Below are positions 34,789-43,448 of a stretch of DNA of 64,000 nucleotides, one piece after another. The notes under the pieces are model-generated. The model was not told the origin of the DNA, did no database searches, and was given only the letters and a program-made list of their open reading frames with translations. Position 1 is the stretch's first letter, and each line of letters starts with the position of its first letter. This DNA comes from an uncultured Eubacteriales bacterium (GTDB lineage: Bacteria; Bacillota; Clostridia; Christensenellales; CAG-917): the NCBI GenBank assembly GCA_900545885.1, contig URAF01000007.1:1-64000 (forward strand), in the 5' to 3' direction. A program made the position numbers and the translations under genes.

Positions 34789-35897
34789 ATATTCTCCTTT
34801 TCCGCGTTGCGGAAACAATAATCGGATTTTTCAAGTTCGTGAAACGCCTTTTCCATTTCCTCTACCAACTTAAACTGCGTTCTCGCACGCACGAGGTTGT
34901 GCTCCGCGTATTTTGTTTTGAAATAGACGTCGCCCGCAAGATAATCGGTGAGAAAACGCATACCGCACTCGAACGTCATAAGGCGCGCCGCAGCGGACAT
35001 AAGCGATTTCTCTTTCGGCGTCACGGTGTTTCCCATACCTTTCAGAAAACCGCGTTCGAACGCCCTGTACATATTGATGTCGAAATGCACTTTGCCGAGG
35101 TCTTTTTCGTCTTCGGCGGCAGTCGAACAACCCACGCGCACACCGTCGCCGAAGTCGTAAAGCATACTTCCCGCCATAACGGTGTCCAGGTCTATGACGC
35201 ACACGGATTTTTTGGTGTCGACGTCAATCAGAACGTTGTTGAGTTTGGTGTCGTTGTGCGTGACTCGAACGGGCAAAGAACCGTCGCGGAGTGCTCCGAC
35301 AACCGTTCCGCAAATACCGCATCTGCGTTCGACGAACTCAACTTCGTCGCGCACGGACGACAGTCTGCCGCATTTGTCCTCTTTGACCGCCAGTCTGAAA
35401 TTTTCCAGTCTTTTTTCCGTGTTGTGAAAATTCGGTATGACTTCGAAAAGCGACGACGCGTCGAAATCTCCGAGCCTTGCGACGAACTGTCCGAAAGCAC
35501 GTCCCGCGTCGGCGTACATCTCCTCGTCGTCCGCAACCAGATATGCGTCGGTATGCTCAATAAACTGCGTGGCGCGCCACACGTCGCCGTCCTCGGACGT
35601 GAAATATCTTTTGCCGTCGATTGTGGGAATGAGATACAAACATTCGCGGTCGGGGTCACCGCCGTCTTCGACGACTTTTTCTCTCAAAAAGTCGGTGACC
35701 GCAATCATATTGCGCATAAGCCCTTCGCGGTCGGGAAACACGTACGGATTGAGCCTTTGGAGAATATACCGTCTGTTTTCGCCCGCAACGTCGCACGTAA
35801 CGGCATAGGTATCGTTGATATGTCCGTTACCGTACGGCGAAACGTCTTTGCACTCGCCTTCAAAAGCAAATTTACCGGCTATTTCGAAAAGTTCCAT
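34785..35897 (-). CDS. NahK-like N-acetylhexosamine 1-kinase (phosphotransferase family)
   Basis: 370 residues of the aminoglycoside-phosphotransferase fold. GNGHINDTY (23-31) is the nucleotide loop, HNDTKLNN (214-221) the catalytic loop and VIDLDTV (234-240) the metal-binding Asp segment. These match bifidobacterial NahK, which phosphorylates GlcNAc or GalNAc at C1 in the lacto-N-biose pathway. Its neighbour galE is also in that pathway, but the lacto-N-biose phosphorylase and uridylyltransferase are not in this window. The substrate is inferred from family and context. Confidence 0.8.
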   Translation of the reverse strand: MELFEIAGKFAFEGECKDVSPYGNGHINDTYAVTCDVAGENRRYILQRLNPYVFPDREGLMRNMIAVTDFLREKVVEDGGDPDRECLYLIPTIDGKRYFTSEDGDVWRATQFIEHTDAYLVADDEEMYADAGRAFGQFVARLGDFDASSLFEVIPNFHNTEKRLENFRLAVKEDKCGRLSSVRDEVEFVERRCGICGTVVGALRDGSLPVRVTHNDTKLNNVLIDVDTKKSVCVIDLDTVMAGSMLYDFGDGVRVGCSTAAEDEKDLGKVHFDINMYRAFERGFLKGMGNTVTPKEKSLMSAAARLMTFECGMRFLTDYLAGDVYFKTKYAEHNLVRARTQFKLVEEMEKAFHELEKSDYCFRNAEKENI

Positions 35898-36018
35898 AAT
35901 CCGCCCGCTTATATTTTTCTGATATTATTCTACCGCGACGCAGGCACATTGTAAAGCGACTGTAATGATTTGAATATTCAAGTAATTTACAATAAATAAA
36001 AGAACATATCGCGTTTTG

Positions 36019-36047
36019 TTGACTTAAATATTGCCCGTTGCTATGAT
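36019..36047 (+). promoter_or_regulatory. Promoter of the MATE transporter gene
   Basis: TTGACT (36019-36024), a 17-nt spacer and TATGAT (36042-36047), 48 nt before the ATG at 36096. Confidence 0.75.
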
Positions 36048-36095
36048 GTATCGCGAATTCAACGGAAAATAAAAAGAAAAGGCAAAAAAAAGACC

Positions 36096-37493
36096 ATGAA
36101 AGCCCTCGACCTCGGCAAAGAGAAAGTATTCGGAACGGTAATCAGACTTGCCGTACCCGCCATGATAGCACAGTTCATCAACGTGCTTTATTCTATCGTT
36201 GACCGAATTTTCGTAGGCAACATAGAAGGCGTCGGTGACCTTGCTCTTGCAGGCGTCGGAGTTTGCGCACCCGTCACCACGCTTATTTCCTCTTTTGCCT
36301 TTCTCGTAGGCCTCGGAGGCGGTCCCATTTTCGCAATCAGTCTGGGCGAAGGCAGACCCGACAACGCAAAAAAAATCCTCGCCAACGCGTTTTTGATGCT
36401 TGCGATACTTTCCGTCATAATCACGGGCGTTATTCTCGCCTCTCTCAAACCGCTCCTCATGACCTTCGGCGCAAGCGAAGCCACTTACCCGTTTGCACGG
36501 GAATATATGTTCGTGTACGCGTGCGGCGCGGTGTTCTCGATAGTATCGCTGGGGCTCAACCAGTTCGTAATCGCGCAAGGCTATTCGGGGCTAGGAATGC
36601 TAACAACCTCAATCGGTGCTGTGGCAAACGTAATTCTCGACCCGATATTCATATTCACCTGCGGAATGGGCATAAAAGGCGCGGCGCTCGCAACCATACT
36701 TTCGCAGGCGATGTCAATGATATTCGTGCTCTGCGTCCTGCTCTCCAAGCGCACAAAAGTTCGGCTTTCTCTCGGCGGATACAAAGCGAAAATCATGCTG
36801 AAAACGCTGTTGCTCGGCGTATCCCCTTTCCTCATCATGGCAACGGACAGCGTGATAATCATAGTCCTGAACGCAGTCCTGCAAAAAACGGGCGGAGCCG
36901 CGGGCGACTTCTGGATAACCGTGGCAACGGTAGTGCAGGCTTTCCTTTCCTTGATAACAATGCCTATGCTCGGAATAAGCACAGGCACCCAACCCGTACT
37001 CAGTTTCAACTACGGAGCAAGAAACATCACGCTCATACGCAAAGCCGAAAAAATCATCGTTTCGCTGTGCCTTGCCTATACTACCCTGATGTTTGCCTTG
37101 TCGTGGGGAATTGCCGAGCCCTTCGTCAAGATGTTCACAAGCGACCCCGAAACAATAGAAAAGGCATTGTGGGGTATCAGAATTTATATGATAGGCATAA
37201 TTCCGCTCTCTTTGCAGTACGCATTCGTAGACGGGCTTACGGCACTCGAACAACCTCAATTCGCAATCACGCTTTCCATGACGCGCAAACTGGTGTTCAT
37301 GTTGGGCGCAACGATTCTTTTGCCTATATTCTTCGGAGTGCAAACGGCATTTTATGCCGAACCGATTGCCGACATTGCGTCGGCTGTGCTCAGCACCTGC
37401 GTATTTCTCGCGGTATTTCCGCGTCTGCTCAAAAAACGCGCGCAGATGTTGCCGCAACATGACGAACTCTCACAACAGCCGCAACAACAGTAA
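36096..37493 (+). CDS. MATE-family multidrug/Na+ (or H+) antiporter
   Basis: 465 residues with 12 predicted helices in two MATE repeats. Landmarks are LAVPAMIAQFINVLYSIVDR near the N-terminus (read as VPAMIAQFI then LYSIVDRIFVG), QGYSGLGMLTTSIGAVANV and PMLGISTGTQPVLSFNYGA. The tail is Gln-rich. These proteins export cationic drugs or metabolites in exchange for Na+ or H+. The ribosome site is weak (AAAAGG, 13 nt upstream). It is a single-gene transcript under a near-consensus promoter. Confidence 0.92.
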   Translation: MKALDLGKEKVFGTVIRLAVPAMIAQFINVLYSIVDRIFVGNIEGVGDLALAGVGVCAPVTTLISSFAFLVGLGGGPIFAISLGEGRPDNAKKILANAFLMLAILSVIITGVILASLKPLLMTFGASEATYPFAREYMFVYACGAVFSIVSLGLNQFVIAQGYSGLGMLTTSIGAVANVILDPIFIFTCGMGIKGAALATILSQAMSMIFVLCVLLSKRTKVRLSLGGYKAKIMLKTLLLGVSPFLIMATDSVIIIVLNAVLQKTGGAAGDFWITVATVVQAFLSLITMPMLGISTGTQPVLSFNYGARNITLIRKAEKIIVSLCLAYTTLMFALSWGIAEPFVKMFTSDPETIEKALWGIRIYMIGIIPLSLQYAFVDGLTALEQPQFAITLSMTRKLVFMLGATILLPIFFGVQTAFYAEPIADIASAVLSTCVFLAVFPRLLKKRAQMLPQHDELSQQPQQQ

Positions 37494-37694
37494 AAACGAC
37501 GCCGACGTTCGGATGTCGATACAATCCCCCTGTGTCCTACAATAATCGGGATTGTCTTTTCGCGAACGTCAAAGCGCAACCCTCGAATATCGGTTCAACG
37601 AAACGTCGCTTTGAAGACAACAAAAAAACCGCATTGCTGCGGTAGCACAAACGGCGTTTTCGCCGTAGGATTGAATTCTGCTTTAAACTCGGCG

Positions 37695-38168
37695 TTATGC
37701 GGCTATTGTGCGCACAACCCTTTGTGTTGAGACTTCTTCCCCGCCTTTTACCATATAAACGCAAAGCAAACTGCCTTCTATATAAATTGCAATGTAATCT
37801 TTTGATCCATCAATAGTAAAATCGCTAAAGTCAGGAGACTCGGGAGAAAGAATCTGCTCCTTGCTGACATGCCCTATCGGATAAGGGAACTCGTTGCCGT
37901 AACGCGCTTTGACTTCTTCCGCTATGTTCTGAGAAGTTACGGGACGCGTGGGGTCCTGTCTTTGCATAAGGTCGTTTACGCAGTCGACAGCCCATTTTGC
38001 CACGTCTTGTGTATAAACGGTGTCGACGGACTTCTGCGCGTCGTCGATATAATGAAGAGTCACGGGCACGACAATAGACGCCAGTATACCCATAATGGCA
38101 ATGACGACTATGAGTTCGACAAGGGTAAACCCTTTTTTCGACGTGCGCTTTGACCTTGTTTGTTTCAT
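37695..38168 (-). CDS. Type IV prepilin-like protein, third of the tandem set
   Basis: 157 residues from MKQTRSKRTSKKG. The class III signal KKG|FTLVELIVVIAIMGILASIVVP is present: cleavage after Gly13 leaves Phe1 and the conserved Glu5 of the mature pilin. The globular part is about 120 residues, with one Cys near the middle (VDCVND) and one near the C-terminus (LLCVYM) that could form a disulfide. The ribosome site is weak, which suggests lower expression than the first pilin. It ends the second transcription unit of the pilus locus. Confidence 0.88.
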   Translation of the reverse strand: MKQTRSKRTSKKGFTLVELIVVIAIMGILASIVVPVTLHYIDDAQKSVDTVYTQDVAKWAVDCVNDLMQRQDPTRPVTSQNIAEEVKARYGNEFPYPIGHVSKEQILSPESPDFSDFTIDGSKDYIAIYIEGSLLCVYMVKGGEEVSTQRVVRTIAA

Positions 38169-38260
38169 CTGATATTGTCCGACGGAAACGTAACGCCTAT
38201 ACAACATTATGCGGATTGCATACTTTCATATGTTGGCATAATGACGGAAAGAAACGACTA

Positions 38261-38734
38261 TCAAATCCAACCCGAATCCGTAGCCCGCAACTGGAACGGA
38301 GAATAAGCCACCCCGGGATTGAGCAAATAATCTCTCGAATAACTTATCTGTCCGTTATCGTCGGACAGCGGAGAAATCGCCGTGATTCGCAACACCTGCT
38401 CGGAATATCCGTTGATTTCGGTTTCTACGACTTCACCTTTAACCACGGTTCCGTCTTCAGCTTTACCAATATAATTTTCCAGCACTTGTTTGACGGTATC
38501 GCGACCTACAATACTATCGTTCTGTCCTGGAACACTCCCCGATTCGATATTGGGAAGATTGACATAAATATTGTCAACAATGGTGTGAACTTCCGCGACT
38601 GCTTTTTCCGCTTTGGCTTCGCCCACAAAATGCATTGTAGTTGGAATTATGATAGCGGCAAGAACCCCCATAATCGCAATCACGACTATGAGTTCGACAA
38701 GGGTAAAACCTTTCTTGTGTCCGCTTGTCTTCAT
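38261..38734 (-). CDS. Type IV prepilin-like protein, second of the tandem set
   Basis: 157 residues. The start MKTSGHKKG is set by GGTGG upstream. It has a class III signal KKG|FTLVELIVVIAIMGV with Glu5. The 120-residue globular part has no Cys. It is separated from the first pilin by 110 nt that contain a GC hairpin (AACCCGC-GTGT-GCGGGTT, 38768-38785), which may set the stoichiometry of the pilins by RNA processing or partial termination. Confidence 0.88.
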   Translation of the reverse strand: MKTSGHKKGFTLVELIVVIAIMGVLAAIIIPTTMHFVGEAKAEKAVAEVHTIVDNIYVNLPNIESGSVPGQNDSIVGRDTVKQVLENYIGKAEDGTVVKGEVVETEINGYSEQVLRITAISPLSDDNGQISYSRDYLLNPGVAYSPFQLRATDSGWI

Positions 38735-38844
38735 ATTTTCCACCCTGCGCATTTTATGCCCAAGCACAACCCGCGTGTGCGGGTTGCGCCTAGAACAATA
38801 AATTAGGTTGTTATTCTGATTAAGTTTGATAAACCAGCCGACAA

Positions 38845-39318
38845 TCAGCCTTGTGCAACAACTTGTGCCCAAGCTTTATCGGTACCGTTATTCTTCAAAG
38901 TAATATCAATGTCTGCACCGCCAGCAAGAGTGATGTTTGTGTAGCTCTTGCTTTGCTCCATGTTATCGCTATAGTTCGTCGAAACAGTAAAGGAAGCAGC
39001 TTTTGTATCACTGTCGTAAGCAAAAACAACGGTTATTTCATTATTGAGGGAAGAACCTGCTATTCCTGCTGCATCCAAAATAGCGATAAGTGCCGCAGCA
39101 TCGATTGTCTTGCCGCCTGCGACTGCAGTTGTAAAGCCTGCGTCCAGTGCATTGAGTACCGTTGAAACTTCATCAGATGCCGCTTGGTCATTTGCCTGTC
39201 CGACGAAGTGCAAGGTCGTAGGAACGATGATTGCTGCGAGGACGCCGATGATTGCGATAACGACGATGAGTTCCACCAGTGTGAAACCTTTCTTGTGTTT
39301 TCTTGCTGTGATGTTCAT
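38845..39318 (-). CDS. Type IV prepilin, probable major pilin
   Basis: 157 residues. The start MNITARKHKKG has a strong GGAGGG site. The class III signal KKG|FTLVELIVVIAIIGVLAAIIVP has Glu5. The globular part is Ala/Thr/Gly-rich without Cys and relatively small, as for major pilins or pseudopilins of Gram-positive bacteria. It is the first pilin gene after pilB and has the best ribosome site of the three, so I infer that it is the major subunit. Confidence 0.88.
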   Translation of the reverse strand: MNITARKHKKGFTLVELIVVIAIIGVLAAIIVPTTLHFVGQANDQAASDEVSTVLNALDAGFTTAVAGGKTIDAAALIAILDAAGIAGSSLNNEITVVFAYDSDTKAASFTVSTNYSDNMEQSKSYTNITLAGGADIDITLKNNGTDKAWAQVVAQG

Positions 39319-39376
39319 AATGTCCCTCCACATAGGTGTGTTTTTTATTATAAAAGCTTGCGCCGTTATAACCTGA

Positions 39377-41065
39377 TTAGCTTACCGTGTAGATGATACG
39401 GTTGTATTCGTCCATACTCGTGACGCCTTTTGCGACCAGTTGCCGCAGGTTGTCTGCGAGAAATTCCGCGCCGTTTGCCGCCGCGACTTTGCGGATTTCG
39501 TCGACGGGTGCTCCTGACGAAATCATCTTGCGGATTGTATGGTCGAGTTCCACTATCTCGTAGATTGCGATACGTCCGCTGTAACCCATATGGTTGCATT
39601 CGGGGCAACCGACGGGTTCGAAAACGTCGTTGATGCTGTCGTCTTCGAGCATAACTTTCTCGGCGTCGGTGAGCGCTCGTTTCTGTTTGCAGTACGGGCA
39701 CAGTCTCTTGACCAGTCGCTGGGCGATGATTGCGTTGACCGATGCCGACACGAGATAAGGCGGAACGCCCATATCGATGAGTCGGACGATGGTCGCAACC
39801 GAGTCGTTGGTGTGCAGAGTCGAAAGCACGAGGTGACCCGTAATCGACGCGCGGACGGCGATTTCCGCCGTTTCGTAGTCACGGATTTCACCTATCATTA
39901 TGACGTCGGGGTCCTGACGTAGAAGTGCGCGCAGACCGTTTGCAAACGTCATGCCCGCTTTGGTGTTTACCTGCACCTGATTGACGCCGAACATCTGTTT
40001 TTCGACAGGGTCTTCAATCGTGGTTATGTTGATTGTAGGCTTGCGCAGTCTGTTGAGCACGGCGTACAACGTCGTCGATTTACCCGAACCCGTAGGTCCC
40101 GTGACGAGGATTATGCCGTTGGGTGCGCTCAGCATGTGTTCGAAACGCGCTATGTTTTCTTTGGTCATGCCGAGCTGTTCGAAAGAAAGCAGGTTCTCTC
40201 CGCCCGTGTTCAGAAGACGCATAACGCATTTCTCACCGTATATGGTGGGAATCGTCGACACACGAAGGTCGACTTTGAATTCGTCGTTGCTGAACGCAAA
40301 TCTGCCGTCCTGCGGCACGCGTTTTTCCGCAATGTTCATTCCCGACAGAATTTTGATACGGGATATGACGCTGTTCAGCGCGCTGGGCGCAAGTCGCATG
40401 ACTTCGACAAGGTCGCCGTCTATACGCATACGCACGAGAACGTCGTTTTCGAAAGGCTCGATGTGAATGTCGGACACCTGCCTTACGTACGCCTGCTGAA
40501 CGAGGTTGTTGACGAGTTTGACAACGGGCGTATTGTTGACGTTGGACTCGATTTCGTCCATTTTCTTCGCGGTGTCGGTGGAAACGATGTTGATTGTCTG
40601 CACTTCCGCCTGTTCTTCGCGATAGAAAAGTTCGACGTTTTTGTAGTATCTTTCGATTGCGCCATTGACGTTTTCACGGGGCGACAGCAGGAAAGATACG
40701 TCCATTCGCGAGCTCATCTTGACGTCTTCGATGACGCTCATGTCTTCGGGGTTGGAGACCGCGATGAGGATTTTGTTGTTGTTGATGTCGAGAGGCATAA
40801 TGCCGTAACGACGTGCCAAACTTTCGGGGACGAGTTTCAAAACTTCGGGACGCTTGACGACAAGGTCCTTTTCAACAAGGGGAACGTCCAGACGCTGTGC
40901 ATAAGCCGCCAGCAACTGTGACTCGTTGACGATGCCGCGTGACAAAAGAATGTTGCCGACGTCTTCGTCGGGGTGACTGCGTTGCCACCTTAGCGCATCG
41001 CTTAACTGCTCGTGGGTTATTACCTCGTTTGCGAGCAGTATTTCCCATATCATATGATTGTCCAA
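39377..41065 (-). CDS. pilB: Type IV pilus assembly ATPase
   Basis: 562 residues. The N-terminal MshEN-type region (about 1-150) is followed by a GspE/PilB ATPase: Walker A GPTGSGKST (323-331), Asp box, His box with STLHTND (415-421) and Walker B VIMIGE with Glu393. A zinc tetracysteine, Cys456/459/487/490, marks PilB/GspE extension ATPases rather than PilT. The start is TTG at 41065 after GGGGAGGG; the first ATG, 12 nt on, is too far from that site. No PilT retraction ATPase is in the locus. Confidence 0.94.
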   Translation of the reverse strand: MDNHMIWEILLANEVITHEQLSDALRWQRSHPDEDVGNILLSRGIVNESQLLAAYAQRLDVPLVEKDLVVKRPEVLKLVPESLARRYGIMPLDINNNKILIAVSNPEDMSVIEDVKMSSRMDVSFLLSPRENVNGAIERYYKNVELFYREEQAEVQTINIVSTDTAKKMDEIESNVNNTPVVKLVNNLVQQAYVRQVSDIHIEPFENDVLVRMRIDGDLVEVMRLAPSALNSVISRIKILSGMNIAEKRVPQDGRFAFSNDEFKVDLRVSTIPTIYGEKCVMRLLNTGGENLLSFEQLGMTKENIARFEHMLSAPNGIILVTGPTGSGKSTTLYAVLNRLRKPTINITTIEDPVEKQMFGVNQVQVNTKAGMTFANGLRALLRQDPDVIMIGEIRDYETAEIAVRASITGHLVLSTLHTNDSVATIVRLIDMGVPPYLVSASVNAIIAQRLVKRLCPYCKQKRALTDAEKVMLEDDSINDVFEPVGCPECNHMGYSGRIAIYEIVELDHTIRKMISSGAPVDEIRKVAAANGAEFLADNLRQLVAKGVTSMDEYNRIIYTVS

Positions 41066-41092
41066 AAAAGGTTTGCCCTCCCCTTTACATCA

Positions 41093-41121
41093 ATCATATA
41101 TTAACTTGATTTAGTTGTCAA
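41093..41121 (-). promoter_or_regulatory. Internal promoter for pilB and the three pilins
   Basis: On the minus strand TTGACA (41121-41116), a 17-nt spacer and TATGAT (41098-41093), 28 nt before the TTG start of pilB. It splits the pilus locus into two transcription units. Confidence 0.8.
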
Positions 41122-41208
41122 TATTAACCTTTGGTGCACGCGTCCGCATGCCTGCTTAAAACACGTTTTCCGTTGACAATCAACAAATCAAATCACACAA
41201 AACAATGT

Positions 41209-42228
41209 TTATATGCCCAAAATGTTGGAATAAAACGCGATTATTGCGTCGCCGCAATATATCGTTACAGCTGTAGCAATAGCAATAAACGGCCCGAAAG
41301 GTATCATATGTCCGCGGGTTTCTTCCTCTTTTTCCGAGCTCTCCGCACCGCAGCCGGAAGACGTGTCGCCGCAGTCTTCGGAAGTCTGTTCCGCCACAAC
41401 GGATAAATCGGCACTTACGCTCTCCTCTGCCGCCGTTTCCACAGTGCAAACTTCTTTGTCCGCCATTGCGTTTTCGGCATTTTCGTTTTCCGAAGTTGCA
41501 TGTTCGGTTGCAGAATTTTCTGTTGTCGGATTTTCCTCGTTTTCGTCCGTACTGTCTCCCGCTCTGCTTTCACGTCTGCGGCATACAATCAGATAACTGA
41601 CCGATACGACGGCTCCGAGCACCACCGACAAAAGAAATACTATCAATATCTTTTTCCAGCCGAGCAACAGTCCCAGAACAAAATAAAGTTTTACGTCGCC
41701 GAAACCCATTCCGCCGAACAAACAGACTATGAGCATAGGAACACTAACGCAAACGCAACCTATCAGTTTGTCCTGCCAGCTCACTCCGCCGAAGGGCGCA
41801 AACGTGATTAGTCCGAGCACAAGCAAGGTTATTATTCCGCTGTCGGGGATTTCGAATGTGTCGAGGTCGACAAAAGCTGCAACAATAAGCACCGCGACCG
41901 CAATGTCCCATACAATGGTCATGCCGTCAAGCCCGAATGTCGCATAGTTGCCCACCCACAAAGCGCAGGTCAGGGCTTCGACAAAAGGATAACGCGGGGA
42001 AATGCGTTCCTTGCAGTTGCGGCATTTGCCGCGGAGAATTATGTAACTGAAAAGAGGAATATTGTCGTACGCTTTAATCTGCGCGCCGCATTTCGGGCAA
42101 TAGGAGCGCGACTTGGAAAAGAATTTGCCGCGCGGCAGGCGGTAAATGCATACGTTGAGAAAACTGCCTACGGCAAGCCCCGCAAGCGCACTCAGAATGT
42201 ACAAAGTCACATCAAGCGCCACGTTCAT
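41209..42228 (-). CDS. pilD: Prepilin peptidase with acidic insert
   Basis: 339 residues, a polytopic GxGD aspartyl protease. It cuts class III leader peptides and often N-methylates the new N-terminus. The zinc site Cys44/47/69/72 and the catalytic Asp121 (in FVDLDTFEIPD) and Asp178 (in GFGDVK) are intact. Residues about 220-306 are an acidic Glu/Ser/Thr-rich insert absent from ordinary PilD, inserted before the last helix. It lies 9 nt after a prepilin gene. It is expected to process all pilins of this locus. Confidence 0.92.
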   Translation of the reverse strand: MNVALDVTLYILSALAGLAVGSFLNVCIYRLPRGKFFSKSRSYCPKCGAQIKAYDNIPLFSYIILRGKCRNCKERISPRYPFVEALTCALWVGNYATFGLDGMTIVWDIAVAVLIVAAFVDLDTFEIPDSGIITLLVLGLITFAPFGGVSWQDKLIGCVCVSVPMLIVCLFGGMGFGDVKLYFVLGLLLGWKKILIVFLLSVVLGAVVSVSYLIVCRRRESRAGDSTDENEENPTTENSATEHATSENENAENAMADKEVCTVETAAEESVSADLSVVAEQTSEDCGDTSSGCGAESSEKEEETRGHMIPFGPFIAIATAVTIYCGDAIIAFYSNILGI

Positions 42229-42237
42229 AATCTTCTT

Positions 42238-42936
42238 CTAAGCGTAAAAACAGTAGTTGTATCCCGTACCCGTGCCGTCTGTCTGCACTTTGCCGTTTTT
42301 GTTTTCCATATTGTAGAAATGGATGACTTCTTCGCCTATCGCCGAAACTTCGTACGAACCGTCGCTGAATTTGGTGCTGTCCCACACCACCAGCCTTATT
42401 TTTACGGACAAGGCTTTGCCTTCAACGTTTATTAGCGGCTCGAAGCTGAGATTTATGCGATAGTTTCCGTAAACCGTAAGATTGGGTGCGCCGCTTTCCG
42501 TCACGCCGAGCAAAGGCCGCGCGTTGAGTGGCAAACCGGCGTTTTCTCCGTCCGTTATCAGCGGAAATTCACCGTCGATGTTGCTGTCCATTATGTAGAT
42601 TATCCCGTTGAACGAAAAGAGCAAATTGCCTTCCGCTATGTACTTCTCGCCTTTCGTCCTGCCGTCCGCCGTCAGGGGGTAAATGTCGTCGACAAGTCGG
42701 ATTTTTTCTTTGTCTTTCACTATCTGACGGACGTACTCAATCATCAAATCCTTGACGTCGTCCGCGGCTATCGTGGTCTGTCCGTGCTGAAACGTCTGCG
42801 ACGCCGAAGAGGTGATGAGATATACGCATATGCTCAAAATGCTCATCACGACAATCGCGACAAGCAGTTCTGCAAGCGTAAATCCTTTTTTGGAGTTGCA
42901 CCCCTTTTGGGCGTTTTTCAGTTTCCTTATAAGCAC
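42238..42936 (-). CDS. Minor prepilin, GspJ/PilW-like
   Basis: 232 residues with a GTG start after AGAGGG. The class III signal is KKG|FTLAELLVAIVVMSIL with Glu5. The larger globular domain (about 190 residues) is typical of minor pilins such as GspJ/PilW that prime pilus assembly. It is positioned between the 124-residue prepilin and the peptidase gene, in the upstream transcription unit. Confidence 0.85.
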   Translation of the reverse strand: MLIRKLKNAQKGCNSKKGFTLAELLVAIVVMSILSICVYLITSSASQTFQHGQTTIAADDVKDLMIEYVRQIVKDKEKIRLVDDIYPLTADGRTKGEKYIAEGNLLFSFNGIIYIMDSNIDGEFPLITDGENAGLPLNARPLLGVTESGAPNLTVYGNYRINLSFEPLINVEGKALSVKIRLVVWDSTKFSDGSYEVSAIGEEVIHFYNMENKNGKVQTDGTGTGYNYCFYA

Positions 42937-42990
42937 GGTTCCCTCTTACTTGGTCTGCAACAATCACTTCTCACGCAGAAATTCGCTTGG

Positions 42991-43365
42991 CTACACTTCT
43001 TGCGGTCCGTCCGTCGAACCCATGAAAATGCAATATTTTCTGCCCGACGGCGCCTTGTATATGTAGTAAACTCCGTTCTGGTCGGAATATTTCTTTTCGA
43101 TTTTCGACAAATTGATTGTCAATTGTTCGTACTCTCCGCTCTCGTTGTTGACGGTTTCGACGGTGATACTTCCGCCGCTGCCCGTTTCGATTGCCTGCGT
43201 GAGTGCGATTCTGTCGCGGTCGTATACAAGCGACAAGTTGACCATATGCGTTGCGTTGAAAAGTATCATGGCAAAAAGCACCGCAGCGATGGCGAACACC
43301 GCCACGCTTACCACGGCTTCAATCAAAGTAAATCCCTTTTTGCCTTTTTTCAACTTCGCTTTCAT
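42991..43365 (-). CDS. Minor prepilin, GspI/PilV-like
   Basis: 124 residues from MKAKLKKGKKG; GCGGAG precedes the ATG. The class III signal KKG|FTLIEAVVSVAVFAIAAVLFA has Glu5, and the short globular part resembles GspI/PilV-type minor pilins. It directly follows the giant anchored protein in the operon, so they are candidates for a common tip complex. Confidence 0.85.
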   Translation of the reverse strand: MKAKLKKGKKGFTLIEAVVSVAVFAIAAVLFAMILFNATHMVNLSLVYDRDRIALTQAIETGSGGSITVETVNNESGEYEQLTINLSKIEKKYSDQNGVYYIYKAPSGRKYCIFMGSTDGPQEV

Positions 43366-43448
43366 TCTGTCTCCGCACTTGCGATATATCTGCATTTGAA
43401 CCGACTCCGCGTTTTGCGGGTCGACATTAAGCCTCTAAGCACTTGTTT

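Noticed and set aside
37494..37694. Two small hairpins after the MATE gene (CCGCA/TGCGG and CGGCG/CGCCG near 37630-37670)
   Set aside because: Short stems without T-runs on either strand. They may help separate convergent genes but are not convincing terminators.
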